Part shown: positions 11,049-22,986 of the stretch, in pieces
How positions within the stretch are numbered: the first letter of the stretch is position 1
Layout: every line of letters begins with the position of its first letter
Source of the DNA: Byssothecium circinans
Taxonomy: Eukaryota; Ascomycota; Dothideomycetes; Pleosporales; Massarinaceae
Assembly: GCA_010015675.1 (NCBI GenBank)
Contig: ML976977.1
Location: 1,985,695 to 2,049,694 of the forward strand
DNA: 64,000 bases
Direction of reading: 5' to 3'
Notes under the pieces: model-generated
Told to the model about the DNA's origin: nothing
Seen by the model: only the letters and a program-made list of their open reading frames with translations
The model's database searches: none
Translations under genes and position numbers: made by a program

Positions 11049-13594
11049 ATGAAGTTCTTCATAGAGTGAGTTGCGCCGTTTTTACCCCTTCGATCTACAG
11101 ACATCATCAACCGCAACCGTCAACGACACATGGCACCATTTGCCTCCAGCTTGGCTCACATCGATCAGCAATCACGGCCGTCATGCAGTCTTCTCTTCGT
11201 TCACTTGGTGGAGACCCGCTAATTCTATACAGCGAACTCCCAGTCCTCTTCCCGTACCCTCGGGTATATCCAGAGCAATATGCCTACATGTGTGATCTCA
11301 AGCGCACCCTGGACGCTGGCGGCCACTGCGTACTCGAGATGCCTTCAGGCACGGGTAAAACCGTGTCTCTGCTGTCTCTCATCGTAGCATACCAGCGGTT
11401 TCACCCTGAAAAGCGGAAACTCATCTACTGCTCGCGTACCATGTCGGAGATCGAAAAGGCATTAGCCGAGTTGCGGGCCCTAATGAAGTATCGAACCCAA
11501 GAACTGGGCAACGAGGAAGATTTCCGAGGTCTCGGCTTGACAAGTCGAAAGAACTTGTGTCTCCATCCAACCGTCAAGCGCGAGAAGAGCGGGTCGGTCG
11601 TGGACGCGAAATGCCGAAGTTTGACGGCTGGCTTTGTCAAGCAGAAGAAAGAGCGGGGCGAAGACGTCGAGCTATGCGTGTATCACGACAATCTCGACCT
11701 TCTAGAACCCCATAACCTCATTCCCCCCGGGGTATGGACGTTCGACGGCATGCTCAAATACGGCGAACAACAAAAGCAATGTCCCTATTTCACAGCGCGA
11801 CGGATGATGCCCTACTGCGATGTCATCATCTATTCATATCACTACCTTCTTGACCCGAAGATTGCAGATCGAGTTTCGAAAGAGCTTTCTAAAGACTGCA
11901 TAGTCGTTTTCGACGAAGCCCACAACATTGACAATGTGTGCATCGAGTCGTTGAGCATCGACCTCACTGAAGATGCGTTGCGAAAAGCGACGCGTGGAGC
12001 CAACAACTTGGAGCGCAAGATCGTAGAAATGAAGAGCACGGATGCAGAAAAGCTGCAAAACGAGTACGCGAAACTAGTCGAAGGCCTACGAGCAGCAGAG
12101 GAGGCAAGGGACGAGAATGCCTTCATGGCAAATCCTGCACTACCTGGCGATTTGCTGGAAGAAGCCGTACCAGGAAATATCCGAAGGGCAGAACATTTCG
12201 TCGGTTTTCTCAAGCGCTTCATTGAGTATCTGAAGACCCGAATGAAAGTCCTACACGTCATCTCCGAAACACCTCCCTCCTTCCTCAACCATCTCAAAGA
12301 TTTAACGTTTATCGAGCGTAAACCCCTCCGTTTCTGCGCCGAGCGCCTCTCATTGCTGGTCCGTACCCTCGAGCTCACCAACATTGAAGACTACCATCCT
12401 CTGCAAGAGGTCGCAACGTTTGCCACCTTGGTCGCAACCTACGAGACCGGCTTCCTCCTCATCCTCGAACCATTCGAATCTGCAAACGCCACCGTCCCAA
12501 ATCCAATTCTTCACTTCACCTGCCTAGACGCCGCAATAGCCATCAAGCCCGTCTTTGAACGCTTCAGCTCCGTCATCGTGACGTCCGGAACCATGTCGCC
12601 TCTAGACATGTATCCGCGCATGCTCAACTTCAACACGGTAGTCCAAGAATCGTTTACAATGACACTAACACGAAAAACCTTCCTTCCCATGATCGTCGAC
12701 CGCGGCAGCGACCAGAACCAAATCACCTCTCAATTCGAGCACCGCAACGACGGCCCCGTGATCCGCAATTTCGGCAACCTCCTAATAGAATTCTGCAAAC
12801 TGACCCCCGACGGCGTCGTCGTCTTCTTCCCCTCATACCTCTACATGGAAAGCATCATCTCGCAATGGCAAGGCATGGGCGTCCTAGACACAGTCTGGAA
12901 ATACAAGCTCATCCTCGTCGAAACACCCGACGCACAGGAAACCTCCCTCGCGCTCGAGACCTTCCGCACGGCCTGCAACAACGGCCGCGGCGCCGTGCTC
13001 CTCTGCGTCGCGCGCGGCAAAGTCTCCGAAGGCATCGATTTCGACCACCACTACGGCCGCACCGTCATCAACATGGGCGTTCCCTACCAATACACGGAAT
13101 CGCGCATTCTGAAAGCGCGCCTCGAGTTCCTGCGCGAAACGTACCGCATCAAGGAAGCGGACTTCCTCTCCTTCGACGCCATGCGCCACGCAGCGCAGTG
13201 TCTGGGCCGCGTCATCCGCGGCAAAGACGACTACGGGATCATGGTTCTCGCGGACAAGCGCTTCGGGAAGAAAATCACTCAGCTCCCGAAATGGATTCAG
13301 ATGGCCATCGACGCGAAATCTACGAAACTCAGCGTCGATCAGGCGGTTTCTAGCGCAAAGGCTTTCTTGAAGGAGATGTCGGTGCCGTGGTCGAGGAGCG
13401 AGCAGGAGGGCCATTCGAGTTGGAGTCTGGAGGACTTGGAGGCGCATCAGAGGAAGAAGAGGGAGAGGGCGGTGGGGGGGACGGATGGCGATGCTATGAG
13501 GGCGGCGGAGGGGAGGGCGGAGAGGGTGGTGGAGGTGGAGGAGGATGAGTTTGGGGGGGAGGGCATGGATGACGTTATGGCGAGGCTTGAGTAG
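11049..13594 (+). CDS. RAD3: DNA helicase RAD3/XPD, TFIIH subunit, 2 exons, 792 aa
   Basis: The 5'-3' DNA helicase of TFIIH, used in nucleotide excision repair and transcription initiation. Exon 1 (11049-11065) is only 17 nt (MKFFI plus two bases). A 167-nt intron (11066-11232) leads to exon 2 (11233-13594). The start MKFFIDELPVLFPYPR matches the XPD N-terminus, which decides the start; a longer open frame upstream is not used. Walker A MPSGTGKT lies at residues 42-49. Four cysteines at about 115, 133, 154 and 189 fit the Fe-S cluster. The DEAH box is at 233-236 in VVFDEAHNID. Late helicase motifs TSGTMSPLDMYPRM, ARGKVSEGIDF and QCLGRVIRG are all intact. The C-terminal tail is acidic and variable. 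Human XPD is 760 aa, so the length fits. Confidence is very high. Confidence 0.97.
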
Positions 13595-14257
13595 GATGTG
13601 GGGGTGGAGGTGGAGGTTGGGAATAGCGAGGTGGTGGATTTGGGGGCTGGGGGTTGGGTTTGGTTTGAGGGGAACTTTAATTCTTCGGTCTGCGGGGATT
13701 CGGGCTTGTGGGACATGAGGCTTTTGACTGGATGGGGTTGGGGTTGGGGTTTAGGTACAGTACGTAAGTAGGTTGATGAAAACAATTCTTCCAAAAGTAC
13801 GCACGCGTATTACCAAAAATCGACCTTATTTCGGACCATTTCACCGTATCGCCCCAGTCATTTGCTTCTCCTGCCATGTCATGTCATGGTATGGTAGGCT
13901 ACGGCACTAACCCCCTTTGACTTTGAGACCTCCACGCACCGGAGAACTGTGGAATCGGAGACGTTGAACCCGCGAGACGCGAGACCGAGTTCACCGAAGG
14001 GGAGGGAGGGAGGGGAATAGAATAGGTAGGCCCGTGGGATGGTTCGCTCATGAGGGTGAGGGAGATACATGTATGCGACAGTGAGAGAGAGCCACGGACA
14101 TTTAGTTACTATATTAATTAATTACTATATCCATAATCTCTCATCGACACCGCGTTAGCTACCCTATCCATGTACATCACTATCAGCTCTCCATATAATC
14201 TCTATTGATAGCGATATCGATGGCTACATGCTGCGTTTGCATCCTACATCCTACATC
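13595..14257. other. Intergenic between convergent genes
   Basis: G-rich sequence just after the RAD3 stop, then AT-rich sequence. A short ATCCTAC tandem sits at 14240-14262 over the stop codon of the minus-strand gene. No gene is supported. Confidence 0.6.
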
Positions 14258-15447
14258 CTACATCCACCACCCATACTTCGTCGACGTCGGCTTCGCGGTA
14301 CTCTTACTCTTGCTCTTGCTCGACGACGTAGGCTTCACCGTACCGTAAGCAGTCGTCGTGGGTTTCTTCGTCGAGGAGCTAGGTTTTTTGGTCGTGGTTG
14401 AGCTTGGGGGTTTGGAGGTCTTGATAGAGGAGTACCCGGGTGGTTTTTTGCTCGAGCTGAGTTTGATGGTGCTGTAGGTTGGGGGTTTGTACGTCGAGCT
14501 TGTCTTGGGCGTTGACGTGGGTGTGACGGTGCTGGTGCTGTTGGATGGCGTTGATGAGGGTGGAGTCGGCGTCGGTGTTGGCGTCGGAGTGGCCGAGGAA
14601 GATATAACAGGCGGGCCACAGGGCTCCGTGGACTCGAGGTTCTTCGCGACGTAGAGGGATAGCCGGTCAGTTCCGCCGCAGGTTTGCGTACTGTTTCCAC
14701 TGCAGGGTGTGGAGCATTCGCCGGCGCTGGTTGAAGTCGTGCCGTTGCCTAGGACGACGCCACAGTAGCACTCGCGACCGAACTCGGTGCCGGCAAAGGG
14801 GAAGCCTTTCTTTCCGCAGGCGGTCAGACACGTCTCGGTTGTCATGGCGGAGACGTTGAGGTGGTCCCATTGGGAGTAGTCGAGTGAGCGGCCGCTTGTG
14901 CCTTCGGTGTAGCAGCCGAGTGAAAGGAAGTCGGATGAGATGGCGATGTCGTCGGCATCGGGGAATGTTGGGTCCTGGTAGATGGAGATGCGATCCTGGC
15001 CACCGCATGCTTGGGTTGGGTCACCTGGAAATATAAGTACGCGCCGTTGAAGTGTAAGTATTCGGGGCTGGGCTACCGTTACAAGGCAAGTTGCATTCAC
15101 CTTCAGGGGCTGCCGGAGCAGAAACGCTCGTTCCGCAGAAGCATTGTCCTACAATTGTCAGCGTTGTATCTACCAGGTGCGAGCTACTTACCGTGGTACT
15201 CCAGGCCGGCGTAGCGGTAGTTATTGCCCTTGCAGTAAGAAGTGCACTGCTCAACTGTGGCATTGTTGAACTCAAGCTCAGTCATGAATGGGAGAGCGCG
15301 GCTCGAGACGGAATCCGCAAAGCATCCAGAGTAAACGAACTTCGTGTATGGGTAGACACATGGCGGTTGCGGCGGGTTGTTCCTTATCAGAAGCGGTCCT
15401 GAGGCTGAAGCAGGGACGGCCAGGCTGAGGAGCGTGAAAAGAGTCAT
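14258..15447 (-). CDS. Secreted protein with two WSC domains, 3 exons, 364 aa
   Basis: WSC domains are eight-cysteine carbohydrate-binding modules of fungal wall and surface proteins. The N-terminus, MTLFTLLSLAVPASAS, is a signal peptide. Exon 1 is 15192-15447, exon 2 is 15077-15148 and exon 3 is 14258-15024. Introns of 43 and 52 nt are GT-AG and in phase. The first WSC domain begins at YSGCFADS and ends in the ACGGQDRISIY region; the second begins at LGCYTEG and ends CGGTDRLSLY. The last ~115 residues are Pro/Thr/Ser/Lys repeats (PTPTPTPTPP, SSSKKPPGYSS and similar) typical of an O-glycosylated wall stalk. The chain ends in KYGWWM with no transmembrane helix or GPI tail, so this is not a classical WSC sensor. 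Secretion and wall or polysaccharide binding are the likely roles. Confidence 0.9.
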
Positions 15448-16574
15448 CTTGAATTATGTGATGCTTGAGACGTGGAGCAGAGATGATGCCGATGAAAGGA
15501 TTGCAAGATATAGCTCGACTTGATATACATTTCGCCAGCACAATGAAGTATGTTCAGCCCGTATCTTCTCCATGCAAGAAGTATCGCCATGCGGCGCGTG
15601 GTGAGCGGAGTAGAGGTAACCGAGAGGCGGTTATCGTGAGAAGCCATCGTTCTAGACCCCAAACACTACAGAAACGGGTTGGAATGGACGGATACGTCGC
15701 AATCGCCAGGCACAGCTTCCTTTTTAGGACACGACTCTGCACGTCGTATGCGGGATCAGATGGGAATGAAGCGCCATCTCGTATCGTAGCCGTTGGTGCG
15801 GATGAGACAATCCGTTTGGGAAACGACTCGAATACGGGGTCACGCAGATAAGGTCCGCGGGCCTTGTTGGCTAATAAAGGAGTGCAGACAATACATGCTT
15901 ACTGCTGGGGGACGACGAGCTTGATGCAGGTCGATGTATTTGTTTTTCATGTAAGCGATCTCAGAGCGGTGGCCATATTGTGGTCTGTGCGTAGCCTCGA
16001 TAGAGTATAGACGGCTTTTGTCAACGTCAACACTCTTACATCTTCCACATCTCCAGGACACCACCGCTTACCGCTGTCTCTCTGCACATCGTATGTCCGG
16101 CTGGCACACGAGATAATCTACAAAAATAGGATGGCGACCAGATTCCATCCGGACTTGCTCGAACTGTCGTTCGCTGCAAGTAGATAGGGAACACTCCAAC
16201 CAAGCGCGTACTTATCCATTTTTGTGCAATTGGATGAGCCAAATCTGCGAACATGGAGATTCCCATCTTACTTTCTTATTTACCGATCTGGAAATGGGGA
16301 GGGGCAGGGACCGTGTACTCAACAGCGATTCATGGTGCTTTCCGTCTCAAACGAAGGCCATGGCGCTTACCACGATAATAGAGGATGGAGAAGGAGATAG
16401 GCGTGTTACGATTGCAGCTTCTCACTGTAGGCTCGACAACATCTTGATGGCTTCTGCGATGTCTCCCCTCCCTCACCATGCTTCGAGCATCGTCAACCTT
16501 CCAGAGACTCCATTGTTCAAAACCCTCTATCATCAGCGCCAGTATCCATTGGCAACCCTTTCTTAGTCGTCGGT
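15448..16574. other. Intergenic between divergent genes
   Basis: About 1.1 kb separates the WSC gene and the kinase gene, read in opposite directions. Open frames on both strands are short and show no family features. I see no repeats or RNA genes. Confidence 0.55.
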
Positions 16575-19500
16575 ATGATTTCCCTCGTTGCCACTAGGAA
16601 AAGGAAAGACGTCCGCAATCCGATGACAACCTCTCACGACAAGGATAAAGTTCGTATCATTGAGCATCGCTCCTCCAATGCATCTTCAGTTAAATCACGC
16701 CAGCTGAGGGCCAGCCTCCCGTCCACGTCCTCGCGTACTTTCTCAAGCATCCGTAAAGGAAGTGTCAAGATCTTCTCCATGTTCCGAGGCGGCAAAGGTA
16801 TGCACATTCCTGTTTCCAATTTTGATACCACTCTCTGAAGTTTAGACTAACGCAAATCGAGTCTCGCCTCCCAACCCTAGCCTTGCGCAGCCAGACGGCC
16901 CCAGCTCCAGCAATTCTTCCGACGGCACCCAGCGCGCTCATGCTGGTGTGGTAGAGGAAAGGAAGGCCGTTTTACTACGCTCAGATCCGGCCGACGCTGC
17001 GATACCACGGGCCGAATTGGCGCTGCGAGATGACACATCTTCATTGGTTCAACTCACCAACACCGTTGGCTTCGATGGAGAGTCCGAGCCACCGATGGGC
17101 AGGCTGGAAAAGCACCCCTCCGCACCGCACATAAGCAAATCGACCCCAGGCTTGTCACAACAGCTCACTCGGTCCCTGTCTTTGGCCCTTTTGCATCATC
17201 ACACTGTGATTCACCGCCCGAAACTAGACTCCCGCCCGACGATTCTTTCAACAAGCTTTGGGCAGCAGCAAGATGACACAGCTGATACGCCGCATTTTCC
17301 TGGTCCCATAAGCGACACCCCTTCGCTGCCTTCGCAGGTTGCAAGTTTTCCGGGGAGTAGCAACCCACTGAGCCTTCAGTCTACAGCGCCGACCTCTCTT
17401 ACATCTTCTGGGGCACCTCGGTCTGTAGAGATGGCCCACAAAGCGCATCCAGCATGGCGTCATGTTTCAACAGGAGGCTCGCCAATCTATGAGCCGACTG
17501 TAGAACAGATGAATAGCCAATGGCTTGTGTTCCCCCGTCAAGACGCTCCGAGAATATCGCCACTATCAATCACGACTGTGGAGAAGGCAGCGGCTGCTAA
17601 GATCTTTTTCGAATCCCACTTCAACGCTCTCCTCGGAACGAAGTTAGTCTTTACCAAGTCCCTGTGTTAAGTAGCTAAGGGTTTCCATTCGAGCATGCTA
17701 GCGCTTCATAGGATGATGTTACTGACTCTGTTTCTGCCGTAGGTACAGCCCACGCTCTATGAGGCGGCGTAATCTTGAACGGAAACTGTTCACTATGGCA
17801 ATCACCAGTGAGAAGCGGCACCATCAGAGACAGCAGTGGTATGTGGAAGAGAGTAAACACCTGCGTCAAACACGCGTCCTCAAATCGAAGTCTATTGAAC
17901 GACAGAATACCAAGGGAGTCCATGTAGCCAGCTACGACATTGTCAGAGTCCTGGGCAAAGGTAGCTTCGGGGTAGTCCGTTTGGTACGAGAAAAGAGCGA
18001 GCTCTCGAGGAGCAACAATTCCGACCTCGTTTCCTATGTTGACAGTGCCAACGACGCGGAGAAACAGAAGCAAGTATACGCCATGAAGGTCATTCGGAAG
18101 TCAGACATGCTTCGCAACAGCCAAGAGGGCCATCTACGAGCAGAAAGAGACTTCCTAGTCGCTTCGGAGAACTCACGCTGGGTCGTCCCTCTAATTTCCA
18201 GCTTCCAGGACAACAACAACCTCTACCTGGTCATGGAGTATATGGTCGGCGGTGACTTCCTGGGCCTTTTGTTGCGGGAGGATATCCTTGACGAGAATGT
18301 CGCGAAATGGTATATTGCCGAGATGATATTGTGCATAGAGGAGGCTCACAAGATGAACTGGGTCCACCGAGACATTAAGCCGGACAACTTTCTCATCACC
18401 GCTTCCGGGCATCTCAAAATATCCGACTTCGGCCTGGCGTTCGATGGTCATTGGACTCATAATCAGACGTACTACACTGACAAACGATACAGTCTGCTCC
18501 ATGAGTTGGATCTCCACGTCAATGGCGACTCCCAAGACTGTGAAGAGGAGCTACAGAGACAAGAGGTCCGCAAGACTTTTGACCTCATCAATGGCAGGAC
18601 GTCTGGCAGGGAACGTTTCGAGAGCGACGGAGCCAACGGACCCATCCTCGACTGGCTCAACCGGACTCAGAGGCGTCATTTCGCGAAGAGCGTGGTTGGT
18701 ACAAGCCAGTACATGGCACCAGAGGTAATCAAAGGGGAGAACTATGATGGACGCTGCGACTGGTGGAGCATTGGCATCATCCTCTATGAAGTGAGGCAAT
18801 ACGAGCCCAAAGAACGTATTCTTGCTGATCCTGGCTAGTGTCTCTATGGATGCACTCCCTTCTTCTGCGACAACAGACAAGCTACGAAGGCGAGAATCCT
18901 CGTGAGTACTTCACTTTCAGCAGTTTCAAAGCATATCCTTGCGGTCACGTCATATGGCTTGTGCTCTACAATCTTGCCTAGATTCAGCTCATGACTGTAC
19001 GAGATCCTCAATGACTGATTATTGACAGGAACACAAGCATTGGTTGCGTTTTCCATCCGAACAACGCTACGCGCGCCCAAATATCGACCGCGTACCTCTG
19101 ATGCCTGTCTCGCGCTCCGCCGTGGATCTAATCATGCAGCTTCTAGAAGACAGCCAGAACCGACTATCTTCGAAGCGCTATCGGGAGAATGACTGGGTCC
19201 TTCGCGACCGTACCATCGGATCTCGTCGCATGCGAAACAATCATTGCACCGGACAGATTGTTTTTCCATGCGACGCTGAGGAGATCAAGAGTCACCATTT
19301 CTTCCGCAACATACAGTGGCAAACCCTTCATCTCACAAGGCCGCCATTCGTCCCCCGCGTGCATAGCGGACAGTCCATCACGAAGTACTTCGATGATGAG
19401 TCCGAAATCATGAGTGCTTCTGACCACCTCGACTCGTCAAGCTACGATGACAACGCCGAAAAGATACACACCGGAGACGTGACACCCAACACACACGGTA

Positions 19501-19772
19501 TCCCTAGAGAGCAGCTGCAACAGCTTGCCAGCCAGACACCCCTGGTTCCGTTAGCTTTGAAGGACGTCATCAAGATGAAGCAACGTAAGCAGGAGAAGAA
19601 GAGGCCCCGCGACAAACTACTCCGCGATCCACAGGTTGGTCGCGCGGTCTTGGAGATTCGGAAGAAGGGTGCTTTCGTGGGTTATACCTATCGTCGACCA
19701 CGATTCACTCTCAATGAGCTCGAGGAGAAGGTTCTGTGTGCTAGACCGAATATAGTGCCGGTCAACGTGTGA
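16575..19772 (+). CDS. NDR-like AGC serine/threonine kinase, 5 exons, about 952 aa
   Basis: Exons 16575-16797, 16862-17642, 17743-18790, 18839-18901 and 19029-19772 join in frame with GT-AG introns. The first ~310 residues are low-complexity and Ser/Pro-rich. An NDR-type N-terminal region follows (FESHFNALLGTKYSPRS, then RRNLERK). The kinase domain has the glycine loop LGKGSFGVV (405-413), the ATP lysine in YAMKVIRK (about 450), HRDIKPDN (D545) and DFG (563-565). An insert of roughly 100 residues separates DFG from the activation segment SVVGTSQYMAPEV, as in NDR/LATS kinases. The C-terminal tail has the hydrophobic motif FVGYTYRRPRF, like the YTYKRF motif of NDR. The SQYMAPE segment differs from the DYIAPE of canonical Cbk1/COT1, so this is probably a filamentous-fungal paralogue. 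The start is uncertain: ATG at 16575 or the in-frame ATG at 16623. Confidence 0.88.
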
Positions 19773-20725
19773 TACAGATGTGTCAACACTCTGGAGGAGG
19801 TTTCCAGTGTTTCCTTTGCGTCTTTTTGGAAGATTGATTTGCTTTGTCGTTAGGTCTTTTTAGTATTGTTAGTTCTCCTATGGAGTATTTTTGAAGCTTC
19901 TCGCTTGATGCTGTTAGCACAGGCTGGGTGATGCAGCCTCATTGTAACATTTCTTCCCCGCCACAGGATCGGATCTCCGCCCCCACGCTATCCTTCTTGA
20001 ACGCTAAGGATAACTAGTGTCATCTTATTGGGACCTTGGGATGGTTAAGCGAGCCATAGCTAATACGGGCCGACACCACTCAACTTGCGCACACTCGACC
20101 ACTGCTATATCTTTCCTCAGCCCATCAACTCAGTGTTCTACGTTTCTGAGCCTCACCCCAGTCTAACGCTTGTGCCCACCACCTTCCTATTAACCGACTG
20201 TGAGCATCCTTTTCTCCTTCCGACTTCGTATATTCCGATTCCGGCGATTACTCACCATAAGGCGTCCCACAGAGCAACTAATACGCGTACGATAATTGGA
20301 CGACCCGGCTGCGGGCTGAAGACAACCTGCAGCCACCGATTCTTGAGTCGCAGTGTTCATCACTCATGGACCCGACTGGACGCGTGCTGCCATGCGACTT
20401 GGACATGAGACTTGCTTTTTTGTTACGCCTTCGCTTTTACCCTCGCAACCACGTCGTCCATCGCACGTGTGGGAACGGATGGACCAGTGAACGAAGTCAG
20501 TGGCGTACTTCAGAGGATCTGGGGAGCCGGATGTGGTGGATGCTAACATCTACCTCTCGTATGGTGCAGCCTTATGGAGCCAAAGACGAGAAGAGGCGAA
20601 CGGAGCATTGAAGTTAAAAGTTTCCCTATTGCCGCTTTCTCCCCTCGAACTTTCCGTCTTCAAAGCTTCTCCCACAGAAACAGCAATACCCCCAAAGAAA
20701 CCAATTAAAAAAAGCCCACCAAGCC
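19773..20725. other. Intergenic, no supported gene
   Basis: Kinase 3' flank followed by the promoter of the surface-protein gene. Short open frames here have no recognisable features. Confidence 0.55.
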
Positions 20726-21805
20726 ATGAAGACCACCTTGCTCCTCCTCTCTCTCTCCCTCTCCCTCATACCCCAAGCGTACTCCTACCTCTGCGTCCCA
20801 CCCTTTTGCACGCCAAACTGTGTCAACGAGCTAGCCCGCTGCGACAAGGGACCTGAGTACTGCATGGATGGGTCGCCGGATTGCTGGGACGTTTTTGTGA
20901 CAAGGACGGTCACGTCTGCGGTGCAGAGTACGCAGGTAGCGGTGTTGACTAGTACGAGTACTTTTGTGACCACGGTGACATCGGTGGATGCGCGGGTTTC
21001 TGCGGGGAGCGTGACGAGGACCGAGGTATTTATGTTTTTACAATTCATCATTGATCTCGGCGTGTTATTGCAATCCGATGGGCTGGGTGTTGTTGTTGTA
21101 GTAGCAAGCCAGCAACCCAACCCCTACGATGATAGAAAACCAAAAGAACGAAACGTAAAGAGCGCAATTATATACTAATTAAAACCCCCCCAACGCTAGA
21201 CTTCAGTCCGCACAATCACCGCAGACCCCTCCACCACAACCGCCCTAAGCACCACCACTGTTACCGTCACCACCACCGCAGGGGCCGGAGCCCGCCGCTT
21301 CCTCCACCTAGACAAACGCGCAAATACAAGGACCTTCACCTCGACAGTCCGCACCACGCAAATCGCCCGCGTGACAAGCACACGCGTCCTCGTCGCGACG
21401 TCCACGCGCGTCGTCACTATAACTTCCGTGCAAGCGGGCCAGCCGGTCACTTTCACCTCGACGGTCGTGCAGACGAGCACGCAGGGCGGGGGGACCGTGA
21501 CTGTGAGTAGCGTGGTGACGAGTACGAGTATGAGTACGTTGCCGGCGGGGCAGACGGGGAGTGTGTTGGGGAGCGTAGCGGCGCCGGGGACGGGGAGTGT
21601 GGGGACGGGGACGGTCGTTGGGGGAGGGCCGACGACGGGCGGGAGTGGGAGTACGGTGGCTGGGGGTGGAGGCGGGGCTACGGCGACGGCGACTGCGCCG
21701 CCGGCCTCGACGTCGAGGGCGGCTGGGGAGGGGAGTAGGGATGGGGTGAGGGGGTTGGGGGTTGTTGGGGGGATGGTAGTTGTTTTGGCTGTGGGGGTTT
21801 TATAA
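20726..21805 (+). CDS. Thr/Ser-rich, probably GPI-anchored surface protein, 2 exons, 301 aa
   Basis: Exon 1 (20726-21025) starts with a signal peptide, MKTTLLLLSLSLSLIPQAYS, followed by a small cysteine-rich segment with six cysteines (CVPPFCTPNCVNELARC then CMDG...DCW). The rest is Thr/Ser/Val repeats of the TSTSTFVTTVTS kind. A 174-nt intron (21026-21199, AT-rich, GT-AG) joins exon 2 (21200-21805) in phase. Exon 2 contains a dibasic LDKRA site that could be cut by a Kex2-type protease. It ends in a Gly-rich stretch and a hydrophobic tail, GGMVVVLAVGVL, with no basic residues after it, which is the usual form of a GPI-attachment signal. The cysteine segment might be a small CFEM-unrelated module; I do not recognise it. 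Wall localisation is inferred from composition. Confidence 0.78.
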
Positions 21806-22259
21806 GAAGAAGGAGAGGGGGGCGGGGGGGAAGGAGTGCGTGGGTGGTTTAGTAGCGAAGAGGAGAAAGTTCATATATGAGGAGAGGAAAGGTAATCTCG
21901 GGGAATAATGAAATGGTATAATGCAGTGCTTTGGGCGGACAACGATGTAATGTTTTCCCTTGGACGTCCTTTGGGAAGAAATTGAACGGATTTATTTCCT
22001 AAGAAAATCAAGCCAGAGGTAATAGTTAGCGTGTAACTTGCTGTGAGGACAACTGTATCTGTGAATAGTATTATTATGTGTAATTACATGCTTGTGTCTT
22101 TTACGAGATGATAGTCGCGGCTTAGGATACTGGAATTGGTTTAGGAGAGTCAGAGGGAATGACAGTGGAATAGCAGAAAGCTAGACATTTTTGTGTTGAA
22201 AAGAGCGAATGAAATCCAATCCAATCCAAACTGAAATACACACAGGCTCAGACCTAGTC
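21806..22259. other. Intergenic between convergent genes
   Basis: AT-richer 3' flanks of the surface-protein gene and of the ribonuclease gene. I see nothing else here. Confidence 0.6.
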
Positions 22260-22813
22260 TTACTTCTTGTTTGGGCAGAGAAGAAATCCTGCATTAGGCC
22301 TATGACGCATGACGCCACAAGGAATGTAGTCCTTCTTCCCCTTTTTCTTTACCTCGAACACAACCCTATCAGGAATTGCTTCGACTGGCTCTCCTGCGTA
22401 CCGATTCCCGTTTGTGAGGATGGGGAACTCAAAGTTGTCGTTGCCGCAAGGAAACGGAAGCCTTTCAAGGCGCCGATACGCGTGGGGGAATTGTCCTGTG
22501 CCACAAGGAGAAGCGGTTAGCAAAACTGCACATGTTAAAGTAGGCGAGAACATTGTCACTTACGGGCACCTATGGTCTTGCCTCTCTTTATCAAGTCGAC
22601 ACCGATCATGACAGCGGCTTGGACTTGATTCGAGGTGTACTCCTTCCTGTCGTATGTGCCGTACTGCCCATTATCCGTCCCTGGGCAAGTAGCAGCAGAG
22701 AACTTGGGTCGTCTTGCAGCCCCTTCGGCTATAGCTGATACGTTCTGAGCGATCGGGGCGGGGATGGCGAAAGCAGTAATGAAGGAGAGAGTTACGACGG
22801 CCAACAAACGCAT
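22260..22813 (-). CDS. Secreted guanyl-specific ribonuclease (RNase T1/N1 family), 2 exons, 161 aa
   Basis: Exon 1 (22564-22813) and exon 2 (22260-22495) are joined across a 68-nt GT-AG intron. The start gives a signal peptide, MRLLAVVTLSFITAFAIPA, and a short propeptide-like stretch ending before the FSAATCPG region. The catalytic core of microbial guanyl RNases is visible in order: FPHAYRRLE (RNase T1 His40 position), FEFPIL (Glu58), IPDRVVFEV (Arg77) and CGVMRHRPN (His92). The Tyr38 position of RNase T1 is Phe here, a substitution I do not regard as disabling. Two or more cysteine pairs are present. The family cleaves single-stranded RNA after guanosine by transesterification. Extracellular nutrition, defence or host interaction are possible roles; the sequence does not decide between them. 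An in-frame ATG lies further upstream at 22930, but the signal peptide argues for 22813. Confidence 0.88.
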
Positions 22814-22986
22814 TTTTGGGAATAGGGGGTTGATTGAAGTTGAAAAAGCTTGAGATGATAACCGGACAGTGAAAAAGAGTGATGAGATGAAGAATCGTGT
22901 TTGCGGATTGCTATCTCTTATACCTGACATCTATTCACTGCCGATGAGCGACAGATACAGCAACGAGGCACGATGCTGAATGATAC

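Noticed and set aside
12884..13447. 187-codon open frame antisense to RAD3
   Set aside because: A mirror of strong codon bias in the helicase gene, with no independent features.
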